A stretch of 64,000 bases of DNA from Rufibacter radiotolerans (lineage in GTDB: Bacteria; Bacteroidota; Bacteroidia; Cytophagales; Hymenobacteraceae), in assembly GCF_001078055.1 (NCBI RefSeq), contig NZ_CP010777.1:3687001-3751000 (forward strand). Reading direction: 5' to 3'. Below are positions 16,462 to 25,869 of this stretch, in pieces. Under the pieces are notes generated by a model that worked only from the letters and a program-made list of their open reading frames with translations, did not search any database and was not told where the DNA came from. A program made the translations under genes and the position numbers. Position 1 is the stretch's first letter. Each line of letters starts with the position of its first letter.

Positions 16462-17466
16462 TTAGAAATGGTAAATACCTTTACACACCATTTTTAATTT
16501 GAGCAGAAAGGAAACAGAACAATAGTCACTTATATTTTGAGTGAAATATTCCTTTAGGCTTTTTAGTCTTTTTTGCGGATAATGGTAACAAGCATAAAAC
16601 CACCGGGAAGCCAAAAAGCTTTGCAGAGCAGCCTCATCAAAAGTTTTGCTCTCCTCATTTAAGACAAGAATTTTATTAAACAGATTGGCTACTTCTTCTA
16701 ACGTGTGCGGTGCCAAGGGCTGGTCTAAATTATACAGGATATCTAATAAAGCAAACTCAGATTCAGCTAAGGCAAACCCCCGCCTTGTCAGGAACTCCCT
16801 TCTTATAGCATCTACCTGTTTCTTCCTCTCAAAAACAATACATTCCCGGCTGGCATTCGCATAAGTGCGGTAATGCATCAAGGGTTCAGGCAGAACATCT
16901 GCGCATAACTGTTCAGTATACCTGGCAAAAAAATCATAATCTTCGGCCTGCCTCAGTGAATTATCATAGCGCATACCCTGTTCAAAAAACAGTTCGCTTC
17001 TTAGCATAGCAGAAGGGTTCCCGATGGGCATCCCAAATAATGTTCTACACATAATATGCGCAGGACCTGAAGGATATTGATGCAAATAATTGCTATTACC
17101 AAAACACTGAATCCAGGTTCCAACGGCATTAACCTGAGAATACTTTTCCAGGAAAGCAACTTGCTTCTCCAACCGTTGAGGATGGCAAATATCGTCACCA
17201 TCCATTTTAGCGATATATTTTCCTTGCACGAAGGGCAAGGCATTGTTGTCAGAACCGGCACGCCCTATATTCTGCCTGTTCTCCAGCAACTTGATGCGGG
17301 AGTCCTTAAACTTCTTAATTATGCCAATAGTATTGTCAGTGGATTTGTCATCCACGATAATCAATTCAAGGTCAGTAAACGACTGACGTAGTACACTACT
17401 TACAGCATCGTGAATATACTCTTCACAATTGTAAACCGGCAGAACAACTGACACAACTGGCTCCAT
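16462..17466 (-). CDS. Family 2 glycosyltransferase
   Basis: 334-residue GT2 enzyme. VSVVLPVYNCEEYIHDAVSS opens the donor domain, with LIIVDDKSTDNT and the DxD site in AKMDGDDICH. QAEDYDFFARYTEQ follows in the acceptor half. It lies 18 bases after the upstream glycosyltransferase gene and precedes the Wzm gene, so it belongs to the same operon. The transferred sugar cannot be inferred. Confidence 0.88.
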   Translation of the reverse strand: MEPVVSVVLPVYNCEEYIHDAVSSVLRQSFTDLELIIVDDKSTDNTIGIIKKFKDSRIKLLENRQNIGRAGSDNNALPFVQGKYIAKMDGDDICHPQRLEKQVAFLEKYSQVNAVGTWIQCFGNSNYLHQYPSGPAHIMCRTLFGMPIGNPSAMLRSELFFEQGMRYDNSLRQAEDYDFFARYTEQLCADVLPEPLMHYRTYANASRECIVFERKKQVDAIRREFLTRRGFALAESEFALLDILYNLDQPLAPHTLEEVANLFNKILVLNEESKTFDEAALQSFLASRWFYACYHYPQKRLKSLKEYFTQNISDYCSVSFLLKLKMVCKGIYHF

Positions 17467-17484
17467 AAATCTTCCCCATTAGCG

Positions 17485-18537
17485 TTATCTACCCTTGGCA
17501 ATTAAGTTATACTGAATATTCCTTCTATAACTTGTGATATTATTAAAAGCAAAAAATGCCGTTTTACGGTTCTTGAAGGAAGATATTAGGTTTGCCACAT
17601 TCCTATTCACTTCAATCACGTTCCAATCCTGGGTACTGTATTTATTGAATATAAAATGATAAAAACTTATTGGGCTTTTTACTACTTGCCCCAAAAGCCA
17701 AACCAATCGCTTGTAGTACAAATACCTAAACCTTGTATCATTTAGGTTTGAATTCCTGAATATGAAGTAAAATACCGCTACTGAAATATCAGACTCCCCG
17801 CTGCCTTTGGTTGAGCGTAAGATGAAGTCCCAATTCAGCCTTTCTTTAGGGATAAAATGTTTGAATACCAGTTTATCGTCGTACCAAAGTTTATAATTCG
17901 CCAGCCGCATAGCGTTCTCCAGTTCTACATCCCCACCGCACAGCAGATCTGACCCTTTGCGGTCGGTCAGGATACTTTGGAAACCTGCCTGAAGGACCTC
18001 TAACCAAGCTGATTTTCTAACGACTGCACCGGCCCCGTACAAAAACCCATAATCTTTGATCTCCCCTGGCTGGCTTGCCTGTTTGCCTGCGGCGTAGGCT
18101 AGCTTATATTTCTCAAACCAGGCAGGCGGATCAATTTCCAAAACCGGCATACCCAGACCACCCAAAACGCCTATCTGCTTATTGTCTTCCATGATATGGA
18201 AGGCCCTTTCCACATAATCATGTTGGAGCCAATTATCATCATCTACCCAAACCATGTACTCGTAAGCAGATTCTCGAAGGCCGGCAGCCCGGGCAAAATT
18301 CAGACCTGGCTGGTGTTCATAAATGATTTTAAAAGAAACCTCCGCCTTACTGTCCTTATATATGCTTAGAGCCACCTCTCTGGTGTTATCAGTAGAGGCA
18401 TTATTAATAACTAACACTTCCCATGGTATACCCTCATGTACCTGCTGAGCAAACAAATGGGTTAAGGTCTGCGGTAGCCTTCTGGCGCTATTATAACAAC
18501 ATACAATGACAGAAACGCCTTTCTTATACTCTTCCAT
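17485..18537 (-). CDS. Family 2 glycosyltransferase, first gene of the export operon
   Basis: 350-residue GT2 enzyme with VSVIVCCYNSARRLPQTL, VLVINNASTDNT and the acidic metal site MVWVDDDNW. The middle region has LCGGDVELENAMRLANYKLW. It is the first gene of a five-gene leftward run (two GTs, Wzm, Wzt, GT), so the promoter should lie in the AT-rich region just right of 18537. The product probably starts or extends the exported glycan. Confidence 0.88.
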   Translation of the reverse strand: MEEYKKGVSVIVCCYNSARRLPQTLTHLFAQQVHEGIPWEVLVINNASTDNTREVALSIYKDSKAEVSFKIIYEHQPGLNFARAAGLRESAYEYMVWVDDDNWLQHDYVERAFHIMEDNKQIGVLGGLGMPVLEIDPPAWFEKYKLAYAAGKQASQPGEIKDYGFLYGAGAVVRKSAWLEVLQAGFQSILTDRKGSDLLCGGDVELENAMRLANYKLWYDDKLVFKHFIPKERLNWDFILRSTKGSGESDISVAVFYFIFRNSNLNDTRFRYLYYKRLVWLLGQVVKSPISFYHFIFNKYSTQDWNVIEVNRNVANLISSFKNRKTAFFAFNNITSYRRNIQYNLIAKGR

Positions 18538-19514
18538 GAGGGTAATAATTTTTAATAAACAACTATTCAGGAAAGTATATATTTTAAAAATATTAACATT
18601 TAATATAACTGTAACGATATTTTTGAAAATTAATTCATAGTTATCTACTAATTACTCATTAGTAGGTAGTCATGAAAAGGAAAGAAAAAATTAAAGGGGT
18701 GACGCCATAGAACCAGAACAGGAAATGAGGTATTTCTAACCTTGTCACCTCTTCTACACTTTTAACTAATACTTATTAAAATACTGATTGACCCAGATAA
18801 TATTAATCAGGTTAAACCTGAAACAGGTCAAGAGGGAAGCAATTAATCACACTTTATACATGCAGTAGGGACCGGGCATCAACTGAATAAACACTACGTA
18901 AGCCAAAGTTTCTATTCTGGAAGTTCCCAAGGCAACTTTGATTTGAAATTGATACTACAGATGGTTATCTAGCAAAACCAAGTATTTTGATTGCAGGCAG
19001 TTAACCACAACTTAGTAGCTTTTTAAGTGCATACAATTAATTAAACCCACTGTTTCTACCTTGTAGTGGGTTACACAAATTCCGGTACACATATCTAACT
19101 TCAGGTATGATCTGTCACCTATTCACTTCAGAGCCTTAAAGCGCTTTTAACCCTATCCCGCTATTACTTAAACCAAGTTTTTACCTTCTTCTATATATAT
19201 GATAATTAATATTTTAAACTGTTCAGCTGAAGAATAAAAATATTTTTCATTTTTGCATTTAGCACATAACCAACCTAATGAAAAAGCCTATATATTTGCA
19301 GCAGACTTTAGACTTTTTATAGTAAAACAAAACAACACCACTCTCAGCATAGATATTAATATAATTTTATCAATATTTTTTTTACAACATGAATAAATAA
19401 GCATTACTCCTTTCTTATAAATTTTTGAATATCCTTTTCCACTAATGTGTTTCCAAAAAAGAACACATTCGCCCCCTTACGCTTTCTTTACATCAAAATA
19501 CCTCATGAGTTTAT
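18538..19514. other. Long AT-rich divergent intergenic region
   Basis: About 980 bases without a credible gene, between the leftward export operon and the rightward beta-helix gene. It should contain promoters for both. The only consensus-like element seen is TATATTTG at 19291-19298. No host-family palindrome is present. Confidence 0.4.
19291..19298 (+). promoter_or_regulatory. Candidate Bacteroidota -7 box
   Basis: TATATTTG matches the Bacteroidota -7 consensus TAnnTTTG, about 215 bases upstream of the beta-helix gene. No good TTTG -33 element is at the usual distance, so support is weak. Confidence 0.22.
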
Positions 19515-21200
19515 ATGACTAAAATCTACCCTCTTAACTATTTATTTCTTTTAAAAAAGAGCCTATCCCTTTCCTATGTGCTCCTTTTCTCTTCACTCAC
19601 TTTTTTACTTTCCTGTAGTTCAACTCTGGACCCAGAGACCGACCAGCCAACGCCAACTACTCCATTGCCGGTCGCAGTGGCGGCCAAAGGCTATTTCTTG
19701 AGCAAGAACGGGAATGATGCGAATCCTGGAACGAAAGAGTTACCATGGCGCACGTTAGAAAAGATCAATTCCATTAACCTTGAACCTGGTGAAACGGTGT
19801 ATCTGGAAGGAGGAGCTATTTTTCAAGGCACGCTATTATTAGACGCAGAGGACAGTGGCACAAAACAGCAACCAATCACGGTAACCAGTTACGGGATTGG
19901 AGTTGCTACCATAGAGGGCGGCAATAAGGAAGCCGCCATTATCAAAAGTAATTTCTTTAAATTAAAAGCCCTTCATGCAAAGGGGGCCGGAAGAAAGGAA
20001 GGTAATACCACCAATGGCATTAAAGTGGAGAGAGCTTCCAATGGCATTATAGAAGAAGTAACAACTGAAGGATTCCAAAAATCAGGATTGTTGCTTTACA
20101 GTTGTAAAAATATAGAGGTAATCAAGGTGGTGGCCAAGCACAATGGCTATAGCGGCATTTATGTAACCGGAGACTATACTCTACGCGGAGGAAAATACCT
20201 TTACCCAGACAAAGAAGAGGACTGCTCCAGAAATATCACCCTACGAGGCTGCACAACTGACAATAACCCCGGCGACCCTACTCTCTTGGACAACCACAGC
20301 GGCAACGGCATCTTAGTAGAATTTACTAAGGGTGCACTGGTAGATTACTGCACCGCCACTAACAACGGCTGGGATATGCCTCGCACCGGGAATGGCCCTA
20401 TTGGTATTTGGGCTGCTTCCAGCGACAGTGTTATTATTCAGAACTGCATTAGTTACCGCAACAAAACGGCCCCAGGCGCACATGATGGTGGTGGGTTTGA
20501 TTTTGACGGAGGGGTTACTAACTCTATTATCCAGTACTGCCTATCTTATGAGAACCAAGGGGCTGGATATGGTCTTTACCAATGGAATGGTGCCATGGAC
20601 TGGGATAATAACACCGTGCGCTACTCCATTAGTATTAATGATGGAATCAATGCCTATGGAGGCTTTACCATATGGAATGAAAGCAATGATAGCAGAGAAT
20701 TCAGGAATGCCCACATCTATAATAATATTGTCTACAACACCACTTCACCAGCAGTTGTTTTCTTTAACCCCAGTAACAATGAAGGCTTTGGGCTCTATAA
20801 CAACATCTTCATTGGCCAGGGCCAGATTGTAACAGGACCCACGTCTGGAGAAAAGTTCTTAGGCAATGTCTATTGGCCTACCCCAGGCAATGAACTTGTT
20901 TTCAGAGGCTTTAACAGCCTGGCGACATGGGCCGGAGCTACCGGACAGGAAAAGATGGATGGCAAGTTGATAGGCATCTATACGGACCCCCTGCTTGCCG
21001 GACCATTTACCACTACGCTCACAGACCCTTACCAATTGGTGAAACTTGGAGGCTATAAACTGAAACCCGACTCTCCTTTGCTGAATAAAGGCTTGGATCT
21101 CCAGAGTTTGATGAAATTAAAGGTTCCTACCTCAGACTTTTTTGGCAATAAAATCTATCAGGGGATAAGCCCGGAACCTGGTGTGCATGAACTGAATTAG
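19515..21200 (+). CDS. Right-handed beta-helix lipoprotein, paralogue B
   Basis: 561-residue lipoprotein with a signal ending LLFSSLTFLLSC, an acidic then Pro/Thr-rich linker (DPETDQPTPTTP), and the DUF1565/beta-helix opening GYFLSKNGNDANPGTKELPW. It aligns end to end with the protein at 11473-13170, including the matching tails DFFGNKIYQGISPEPGVHEL and DFFGNPAYRGIAPEPGIHEL. The main difference is a slightly shorter coil near residue 375. A likely product of gene duplication within the island, kept in the same orientation on the other side of the exporter. Probably surface-exposed and glycan-directed; activity unknown. Confidence 0.8.
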   Translation: MTKIYPLNYLFLLKKSLSLSYVLLFSSLTFLLSCSSTLDPETDQPTPTTPLPVAVAAKGYFLSKNGNDANPGTKELPWRTLEKINSINLEPGETVYLEGGAIFQGTLLLDAEDSGTKQQPITVTSYGIGVATIEGGNKEAAIIKSNFFKLKALHAKGAGRKEGNTTNGIKVERASNGIIEEVTTEGFQKSGLLLYSCKNIEVIKVVAKHNGYSGIYVTGDYTLRGGKYLYPDKEEDCSRNITLRGCTTDNNPGDPTLLDNHSGNGILVEFTKGALVDYCTATNNGWDMPRTGNGPIGIWAASSDSVIIQNCISYRNKTAPGAHDGGGFDFDGGVTNSIIQYCLSYENQGAGYGLYQWNGAMDWDNNTVRYSISINDGINAYGGFTIWNESNDSREFRNAHIYNNIVYNTTSPAVVFFNPSNNEGFGLYNNIFIGQGQIVTGPTSGEKFLGNVYWPTPGNELVFRGFNSLATWAGATGQEKMDGKLIGIYTDPLLAGPFTTTLTDPYQLVKLGGYKLKPDSPLLNKGLDLQSLMKLKVPTSDFFGNKIYQGISPEPGVHELN

Positions 21201-21216
21201 CAAAACAAGCAATGCA

Positions 21217-21272
21217 AAAGGGCTGTTTGGTTTCCTCTATCAAGGGAGAGCTAAACAGCCCTTTGTGTTTTT
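21217..21272 (+). terminator. Intrinsic terminator of beta-helix gene B
   Basis: Perfect 12-base arms AAAGGGCTGTTT and AAACAGCCCTTT, followed by GTGTTTTT, starting 17 bases after the stop codon. Confidence 0.82.
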
Positions 21273-21539
21273 AAGGAATAACTTAAACCCAATTTCTCCT
21301 ATATCTGATTTAACAGGCAACACTCCAAAAGGCACCTTGCCTAGGCTTTGACATAAATGGCTGGCGGAAACCATCCCAGAAACGTATCTTCTGCTTCATT
21401 TCTAAGGCCATCCTAGTGCCAGGCACAACTTATTCCATCATTCGCTACCTGAGAAAGGGAGCTGCTGCTACGCCTTTATCAATTGGCACCTAAATTCTTA
21501 CCCCTTACTCTCAAAGGAGAATAAGTTAATGGAGTACGT
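21273..21539. other. Non-coding right edge of the island
   Basis: About 270 bases between the island's last terminator and the palindrome behind the isomerase gene. A short frame without a start codon reads GFDINGWRKPSQKRIF, but I cannot assign it. Nothing else is recognised. Confidence 0.3.
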
Positions 21540-21591
21540 CTTCCGGCGTTTTGGGCCTGTTTTCTTAAAAACAGGCCCAAAACGCCGGAAG
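21540..21591. repeat. Intergenic palindrome, copy 5 (perfect 24-base arms)
   Basis: Perfect arms of 24 bases, base CTTCCGGC, core GTTTTGGGCCTGTTTT, loop CTTA. It lies 22 bases beyond the stop of the isomerase-like gene and probably terminates it. Confidence 0.85.
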
Positions 21592-21613
21592 AAAGTAAAA
21601 AGGGAAATGGCAG

Positions 21614-22744
21614 CTATTTTTGCTTAAGTTTCTCCATGGTCATGACCGGGATATCCTTCTTCGCATCGGTTGCCAATTCTCTATACTCTTCTGGATTGTA
21701 CTGGTACCCCTGCTCCGTTAAAGGCCACAGCATTGGCGCCAGGCAAAGGGTGGCTGCTTTAAAGCCCTGCATAATGGCGCCCAGGTTGCCAGTGCCTTTA
21801 GATAGGGCGGCCTCATTCTCTATCTCAAAGGGGCCGGTGAAGTTCTGCTGTTGGAGGGTGTTCACAAAGGCCCGCCAATCCATGCTATCTGAGCCCCCGA
21901 AGCCCGGAAGCATGGCCTCATAGTGATGCCGGTCCCACTCGTGCCGGGCGGTAGGCACCCCGGCTTTCTGGGCCAGGTCGGGGTTAACTTGTTGCTGGGG
22001 ATATAAATTCCCCCAGAAGACGCTGTTGCCGTTTCGGGTGCCTTTTACGTGAACGCGGTGCAATCTGGACATATCAGTATTTCTAATGACAGCGCTGGGG
22101 TCTACGTGCTGCCAGACGTCATGCGAGGGGTCATAGATTTCGCCGTGCGCCTGACTGGGGATGAGCTCATACATCAGCTTGCGGGCGGCCAGCACCCCGG
22201 GCAGGTTATTGAACGTGGTGGCGTAGCCCGCCGAGCGCCAGCCTTCCATGGGGCAGTTCTCATAGAGCACGGTCACGCCCAGGTCCTCAGCATATTGGAT
22301 GATGGGCGTAAACACGCGGGCGTACTCGTCCAGGTTTTTCTGGAAGCCGTTTTCCTGGTTGCCCAGTTCATGGTTGTAGCCCACAAATGTGCCCACTTTC
22401 ACGTCATTGGAATCGCCGCCTAGCAGGTGCGCCATCCTGATGAGCCGGAGCAGATGGTCCTGGTTTTTAACGCGGTGAGCCGGGTCTCCTCCTATGAGGT
22501 TGTCAAACGCTCCCAGCGAGAGCCGCAATTGGGCCCGGTTAAACTTCTCTAGCACCCGTTGCGCCTCTTCCGGCCCAAAGTTCATATAGTCCAGGTGCGT
22601 GGCCACGAAATCATCGCGGGTACCGTCTTTCCGGAACACGCACACGTCCAGCCCCTGCACGCCCACTTCCTTTGCTTTTAGTATGATGTCGTCTAAGGTG
22701 AGTTGATCAAACGCCGAGGTCATGATCCAGATGGGATTGTTCAT
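21614..22744 (-). CDS. Sugar phosphate isomerase/epimerase-like TIM barrel
   Basis: 376-residue cytoplasmic TIM-barrel protein of the xylose-isomerase-like superfamily, with no signal peptide. Features include LKAKEVGVQGLDVCVFRKDG, the Glu in VTVLYENCPMEGW, the Asp/His in EIYDPSHDVWQHVD, His in HRVHVKGTRNG and Glu in GPFEIENEAAL. These are the usual metal-site positions. Related proteins act on keto-sugars and inositol intermediates. Its 3' end faces the polysaccharide island, and a homologous 3' end lies at 9392-9424, showing that this gene once adjoined the GMC region. No same-strand gene is immediately downstream. Confidence 0.82.
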   Translation of the reverse strand: MNNPIWIMTSAFDQLTLDDIILKAKEVGVQGLDVCVFRKDGTRDDFVATHLDYMNFGPEEAQRVLEKFNRAQLRLSLGAFDNLIGGDPAHRVKNQDHLLRLIRMAHLLGGDSNDVKVGTFVGYNHELGNQENGFQKNLDEYARVFTPIIQYAEDLGVTVLYENCPMEGWRSAGYATTFNNLPGVLAARKLMYELIPSQAHGEIYDPSHDVWQHVDPSAVIRNTDMSRLHRVHVKGTRNGNSVFWGNLYPQQQVNPDLAQKAGVPTARHEWDRHHYEAMLPGFGGSDSMDWRAFVNTLQQQNFTGPFEIENEAALSKGTGNLGAIMQGFKAATLCLAPMLWPLTEQGYQYNPEEYRELATDAKKDIPVMTMEKLKQK

Positions 22745-22959
22745 GGGGTTGGGTGCAGGTGAAAGAATAATTGCGTGGCAATGAAATAGGCGAATCTAAT
22801 CAAAAAAGGCAAATGCCACTCAGGAAAATAGATTATCCTCCTGAACCTCAATAGTTTTACCTCTTCTGCAAGAATTTTAAAAAGCTTTCTTATCTTGGTA
22901 TAGTATATTATAAATCCAATATATTTCAATATACTTTCTTTCACCTAACAAGTCCCCGC

Positions 22960-25704
22960 ATGAAAAAACTTCTACTCAGTTTCCTGCTATTTTTTGCCCT
23001 ACACGCCTTTGCCCAGGCGCAGGCCCCCAAACGCGAATTCAGGGGCGCCTGGATTGCCACCTACGCTAATATTGACTGGCCCAGCAAGACTCAGACCCCG
23101 GCCCAGCAACGGGCAGCCCTGATCTCCATTCTGGATCACCACAAGGCCACCGGTATCAACGCCATTTTCCTGCAGGTCAGGAGCCAGAGCGATGCCCTGT
23201 ATGCCAGCACCCTGGAGCCGTGGTCCGCTGATTTGACTGGTACCCAAGGTAAGGCACCCAGCCCTTTCTGGGATCCGCTGCAGTTTGCCCTGGATGAATG
23301 CCACAAGCGCGGCATGGAACTGCACGCCTGGATCAACCCTTACCGCGCTATGGCCAACTATAACCAACTCTCTACTTTTGCCCTTAACCATGTAGCCAGG
23401 CAGCACCCTGAATGGCTTATTACCTCAGGCAGCCTGCGCACCCTTGACCCTGGCCTTCCGCAGGTGCGCAACTACATTATGACCGTGATTGCCGATATAG
23501 TGCAACGCTATGACCTGGATGGCATTCATTTTGACGATTATTTCTACCCCAGCGCTGCTTTCAACGACGATGCCACTTACAACACGTACTCCCGGGGCTT
23601 TACTGACCGGGGCGATTGGCGCCGCGACAACGTGAACCTGCTCATTCAGCGGGTGCATGACACCATTGACGTGCTCAAGCCTTGGGTAAAATTTGGGGTA
23701 TCGCCGTCTGGCATTTACCGCAACAGCACCAACCCAGACATCGGCAGTAATACCAGCGGCCTCCAGCATTATGTCACCTTGTATGCCGATTCTAAAAAAT
23801 GGCTGCAGGAAGGGTGGGTAGACTACCTGGCCCCACAGGTGTATTGGTATATTGGGCAACCGGGCGCGAACTACGGCGTGGTAGTGCCCTGGTGGAACAA
23901 CAATTCCTTTGGCCGGCACATTTATATAGGGCTGGCCGGTTACAAGGTGAATGACCCTGCACAAGGCACCTACTGGGCCAACCCCAGCCAAATCCCCAAC
24001 CAGGTGCGGTTGAACAGATCTCTGGCTAACATATACGGGCAAGCGGTCTACAACACCAGTAGTTTGCGCAGCGCCACTAAGCTGGGCTTCCGGGATTCTT
24101 TGCGCACCAACCTTTACCAAAAACCGGCTTTGCTGCCCAGCATGCCCTGGCGTGATGCCACCCCTCCGGCCGTACCTTCCACCTTGGTAGCCAACCGCCA
24201 CAGCGCTGACTCTGTGTTGCTCACCTGGGATGCTTCGCCCACTGGGCTTAGCCCATTTGACCAGGTAGTACGCTACGTAGTGTACCGCTCTGAGAGTTCG
24301 GCCCTGGATATTACTAACACAAGTCAGCTGCTGGCCATTACGCCTACTGCCGGTAACACATTCAGAGACCGCGTGCCAGATGCCTCCAAGACCTATTATT
24401 ACACCATTACGGCCGTGGACCGCTTCCATAATGAGAGCGCCCCATCTAACGTCACCGATTACACTGCCCCGGTCATTGCCTGCCTGGAGAGCCAGACCCT
24501 CTCGCTGGCCACAGAATGCACCGCCGCCCTGCCTGATTACCGCAGCCTGGTGACCGTGACAGATGACGTTTCCAGCGGCAGCGCCCTCACCCTCACCCAG
24601 AGTCCCGCCGCAGGAACGCTGGTGTCTGAAGTAGGCGCCTTCACGGTGACCCTTACCGCTACAGATGCCTCGGGCAAGTCTGCTTCCTGCTCGTTTGCGG
24701 TGGAGAAACAAGACACCACGCCACCGGTGCTGCTGGCCCAGAACCTTACCCGCTCTCTACAAAATGGCACCGTGACCGTGCTGGCCTCTGAGGTGAACAA
24801 CGGTTCTTATGACAACTGCACCCTGGATATAAGCAGCCTCACCTTGTCTAAGAGCACCTTTACCTGCGCCAACATTGGCCAGAACATTGTGACCCTCACC
24901 GGGAAAGACGCCAGCGGAAACGAGGCCTCTGTCACGGCGACTGTTACCATTGTAGGCCTTCTTCCGGCCCCAGCCATTGCCATAAGCCGCCAGGACCAGA
25001 CCTATACCGGCCTGCCTGACAATACCATCGCCTTGGGTTACGGCGCCCAGCAGGTAACGCTCACTGCCAGCAATCCCTCCTCGGCCCCAGGCCAGACCAC
25101 TTACGCCTGGAGCCCGGCCGCCGTCCTAAGCACCACCACGTCTGGCACCACCGTTTTCACGCCCACTACGGCTGGCAGCTATACCTTCACGGTACAAGCT
25201 ACCAATGAATACGGCTGCTCTCAAAGCGCCCAGATAACCCTGCAGGTGATAGACGTGCGCTGTGGCAACAAAGGCGACAAAGTGCTAGTTTGCCACGCTA
25301 CCGGCAGCGCCAGAAATCCTTCTAACCCGCTCTGCATTGCTCCTAGTGCTGTACCTGCGCACCTGAAAAACGGAGGCTCACTGGGCAACTGCACCACAGA
25401 TGTTTTGGCAAGCACCAGAACCTCATCGGCCCTTAACCTGAACGGTCCGGTTCTGGCGGCATATCCTAACCCTTTTGCAGACCAACTGACGGTTAACTTC
25501 ACGTTAGAGACAGCCGAAGAAAAGGTGACCCTGGAGATTTATGACCTGTATGGCAAGAAAGTGACGCAGGTGTACTCCGGCGCCGCCGAGGCCTTTAAAA
25601 CCTACAGTTTTGAGGTGAACGCATCGGCTTTGGCCGGAAGGTTCTTCTATGTGCGCCTTATCACGCCAGGCAAGATCCACACCTTTAAACTCAGCCGGCA
25701 ATAA
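22960..25704 (+). CDS. DUF187/GHL10 glycoside hydrolase with T9SS type-A tail
   Basis: 914-residue secreted multidomain enzyme. A Sec signal (MKKLLLSFLLFFALHAFAQ) is followed by the GH-like TIM barrel at about 25-400 (REFRGAWIATYANIDWP, MELHAWINPYRA, GIHFDDYFYP, where acidic residues are likely catalytic). A fibronectin-III-like module (about 405-505), two cadherin/HYR-like modules (505-670), an Ig/PKD-like region (670-765) and a Cys-rich module (CGNKGDKVLVCHATG, about 767-810) follow. The last 75 residues, from AAYPNPFADQLTVNF, are a type IX secretion sorting domain. It probably cleaves glycans outside the cell and supplies sugars for the neighbouring catabolic genes. It is flanked by divergent and convergent sugar genes. 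Confidence 0.88.
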   Translation: MKKLLLSFLLFFALHAFAQAQAPKREFRGAWIATYANIDWPSKTQTPAQQRAALISILDHHKATGINAIFLQVRSQSDALYASTLEPWSADLTGTQGKAPSPFWDPLQFALDECHKRGMELHAWINPYRAMANYNQLSTFALNHVARQHPEWLITSGSLRTLDPGLPQVRNYIMTVIADIVQRYDLDGIHFDDYFYPSAAFNDDATYNTYSRGFTDRGDWRRDNVNLLIQRVHDTIDVLKPWVKFGVSPSGIYRNSTNPDIGSNTSGLQHYVTLYADSKKWLQEGWVDYLAPQVYWYIGQPGANYGVVVPWWNNNSFGRHIYIGLAGYKVNDPAQGTYWANPSQIPNQVRLNRSLANIYGQAVYNTSSLRSATKLGFRDSLRTNLYQKPALLPSMPWRDATPPAVPSTLVANRHSADSVLLTWDASPTGLSPFDQVVRYVVYRSESSALDITNTSQLLAITPTAGNTFRDRVPDASKTYYYTITAVDRFHNESAPSNVTDYTAPVIACLESQTLSLATECTAALPDYRSLVTVTDDVSSGSALTLTQSPAAGTLVSEVGAFTVTLTATDASGKSASCSFAVEKQDTTPPVLLAQNLTRSLQNGTVTVLASEVNNGSYDNCTLDISSLTLSKSTFTCANIGQNIVTLTGKDASGNEASVTATVTIVGLLPAPAIAISRQDQTYTGLPDNTIALGYGAQQVTLTASNPSSAPGQTTYAWSPAAVLSTTTSGTTVFTPTTAGSYTFTVQATNEYGCSQSAQITLQVIDVRCGNKGDKVLVCHATGSARNPSNPLCIAPSAVPAHLKNGGSLGNCTTDVLASTRTSSALNLNGPVLAAYPNPFADQLTVNFTLETAEEKVTLEIYDLYGKKVTQVYSGAAEAFKTYSFEVNASALAGRFFYVRLITPGKIHTFKLSRQ

Positions 25705-25723
25705 GCCTTTCAGAGTTTAGCGT

Positions 25724-25767
25724 AAAACAGAAGCGCCTCCTGAGATATCAGGAGGCGCTTCTGTTTT
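25724..25767. terminator. Perfect 20-base-arm terminator hairpin
   Basis: Arms AAAACAGAAGCGCCTCCTGA and complement, loop GATA. It begins about 20 bases after the DUF187 gene stop. A/T tracts on both sides let it act in both directions between convergent genes. Confidence 0.85.
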
Positions 25768-25820
25768 CAGGACTTTCCAAATCGGGTTTACCTGGGTAAC
25801 CACTGCAGAATTCCGTTTCT

Positions 25821-25856
25821 GTTTTAAGCCTGTTTTCAGAAAAACGGGCTTAAAAC
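25821..25856. repeat. Intergenic palindrome, copy 6
   Basis: GTTTTAAGCCTGTTTT, loop CAGA, right arm AAAACGGGCTTAAAAC. The AAG/CTT change is present in both arms, so pairing is kept relative to the GGG/CCC copies. Between convergent genes. Confidence 0.75.
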
Positions 25857-25869
25857 GGCTCTACCTTTC

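Larger units (their letters stand above)
9392..21645. mobile_element. Surface-polysaccharide genomic island bracketed by duplicated gene 3' ends
   Basis: An AT-rich block whose two ends both carry the last codons of the same gene. At right, the intact isomerase gene ends ...MTMEKLKQK then stop (21614-21643). At left, 9392-9421 encodes MTMEKLSQK then stop in the same orientation, with synonymous differences, and homology ceases abruptly on the island side. Each end also has a long terminator palindrome just beyond the stop. Contents: glycosyltransferases, Wzm/Wzt exporter, two beta-helix lipoproteins and a decayed IS1-like insA. No integrase was found, so the insertion mechanism is inferred, not shown. 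Confidence 0.5.

Noticed and set aside
22741..22944. Minus-strand frame of 67 codons upstream of the isomerase-like gene
   Set aside because: It overlaps the start of the isomerase gene and its AT-rich promoter region; composition (Ile/Phe/Lys runs) reflects AT-rich DNA and there is no family resemblance.
23425..24711. Long minus-strand frame of 428 codons opposite the DUF187 glycoside hydrolase
   Set aside because: It is the antisense shadow of a GC-rich gene with clear domains on the other strand; no recognisable motifs of its own.
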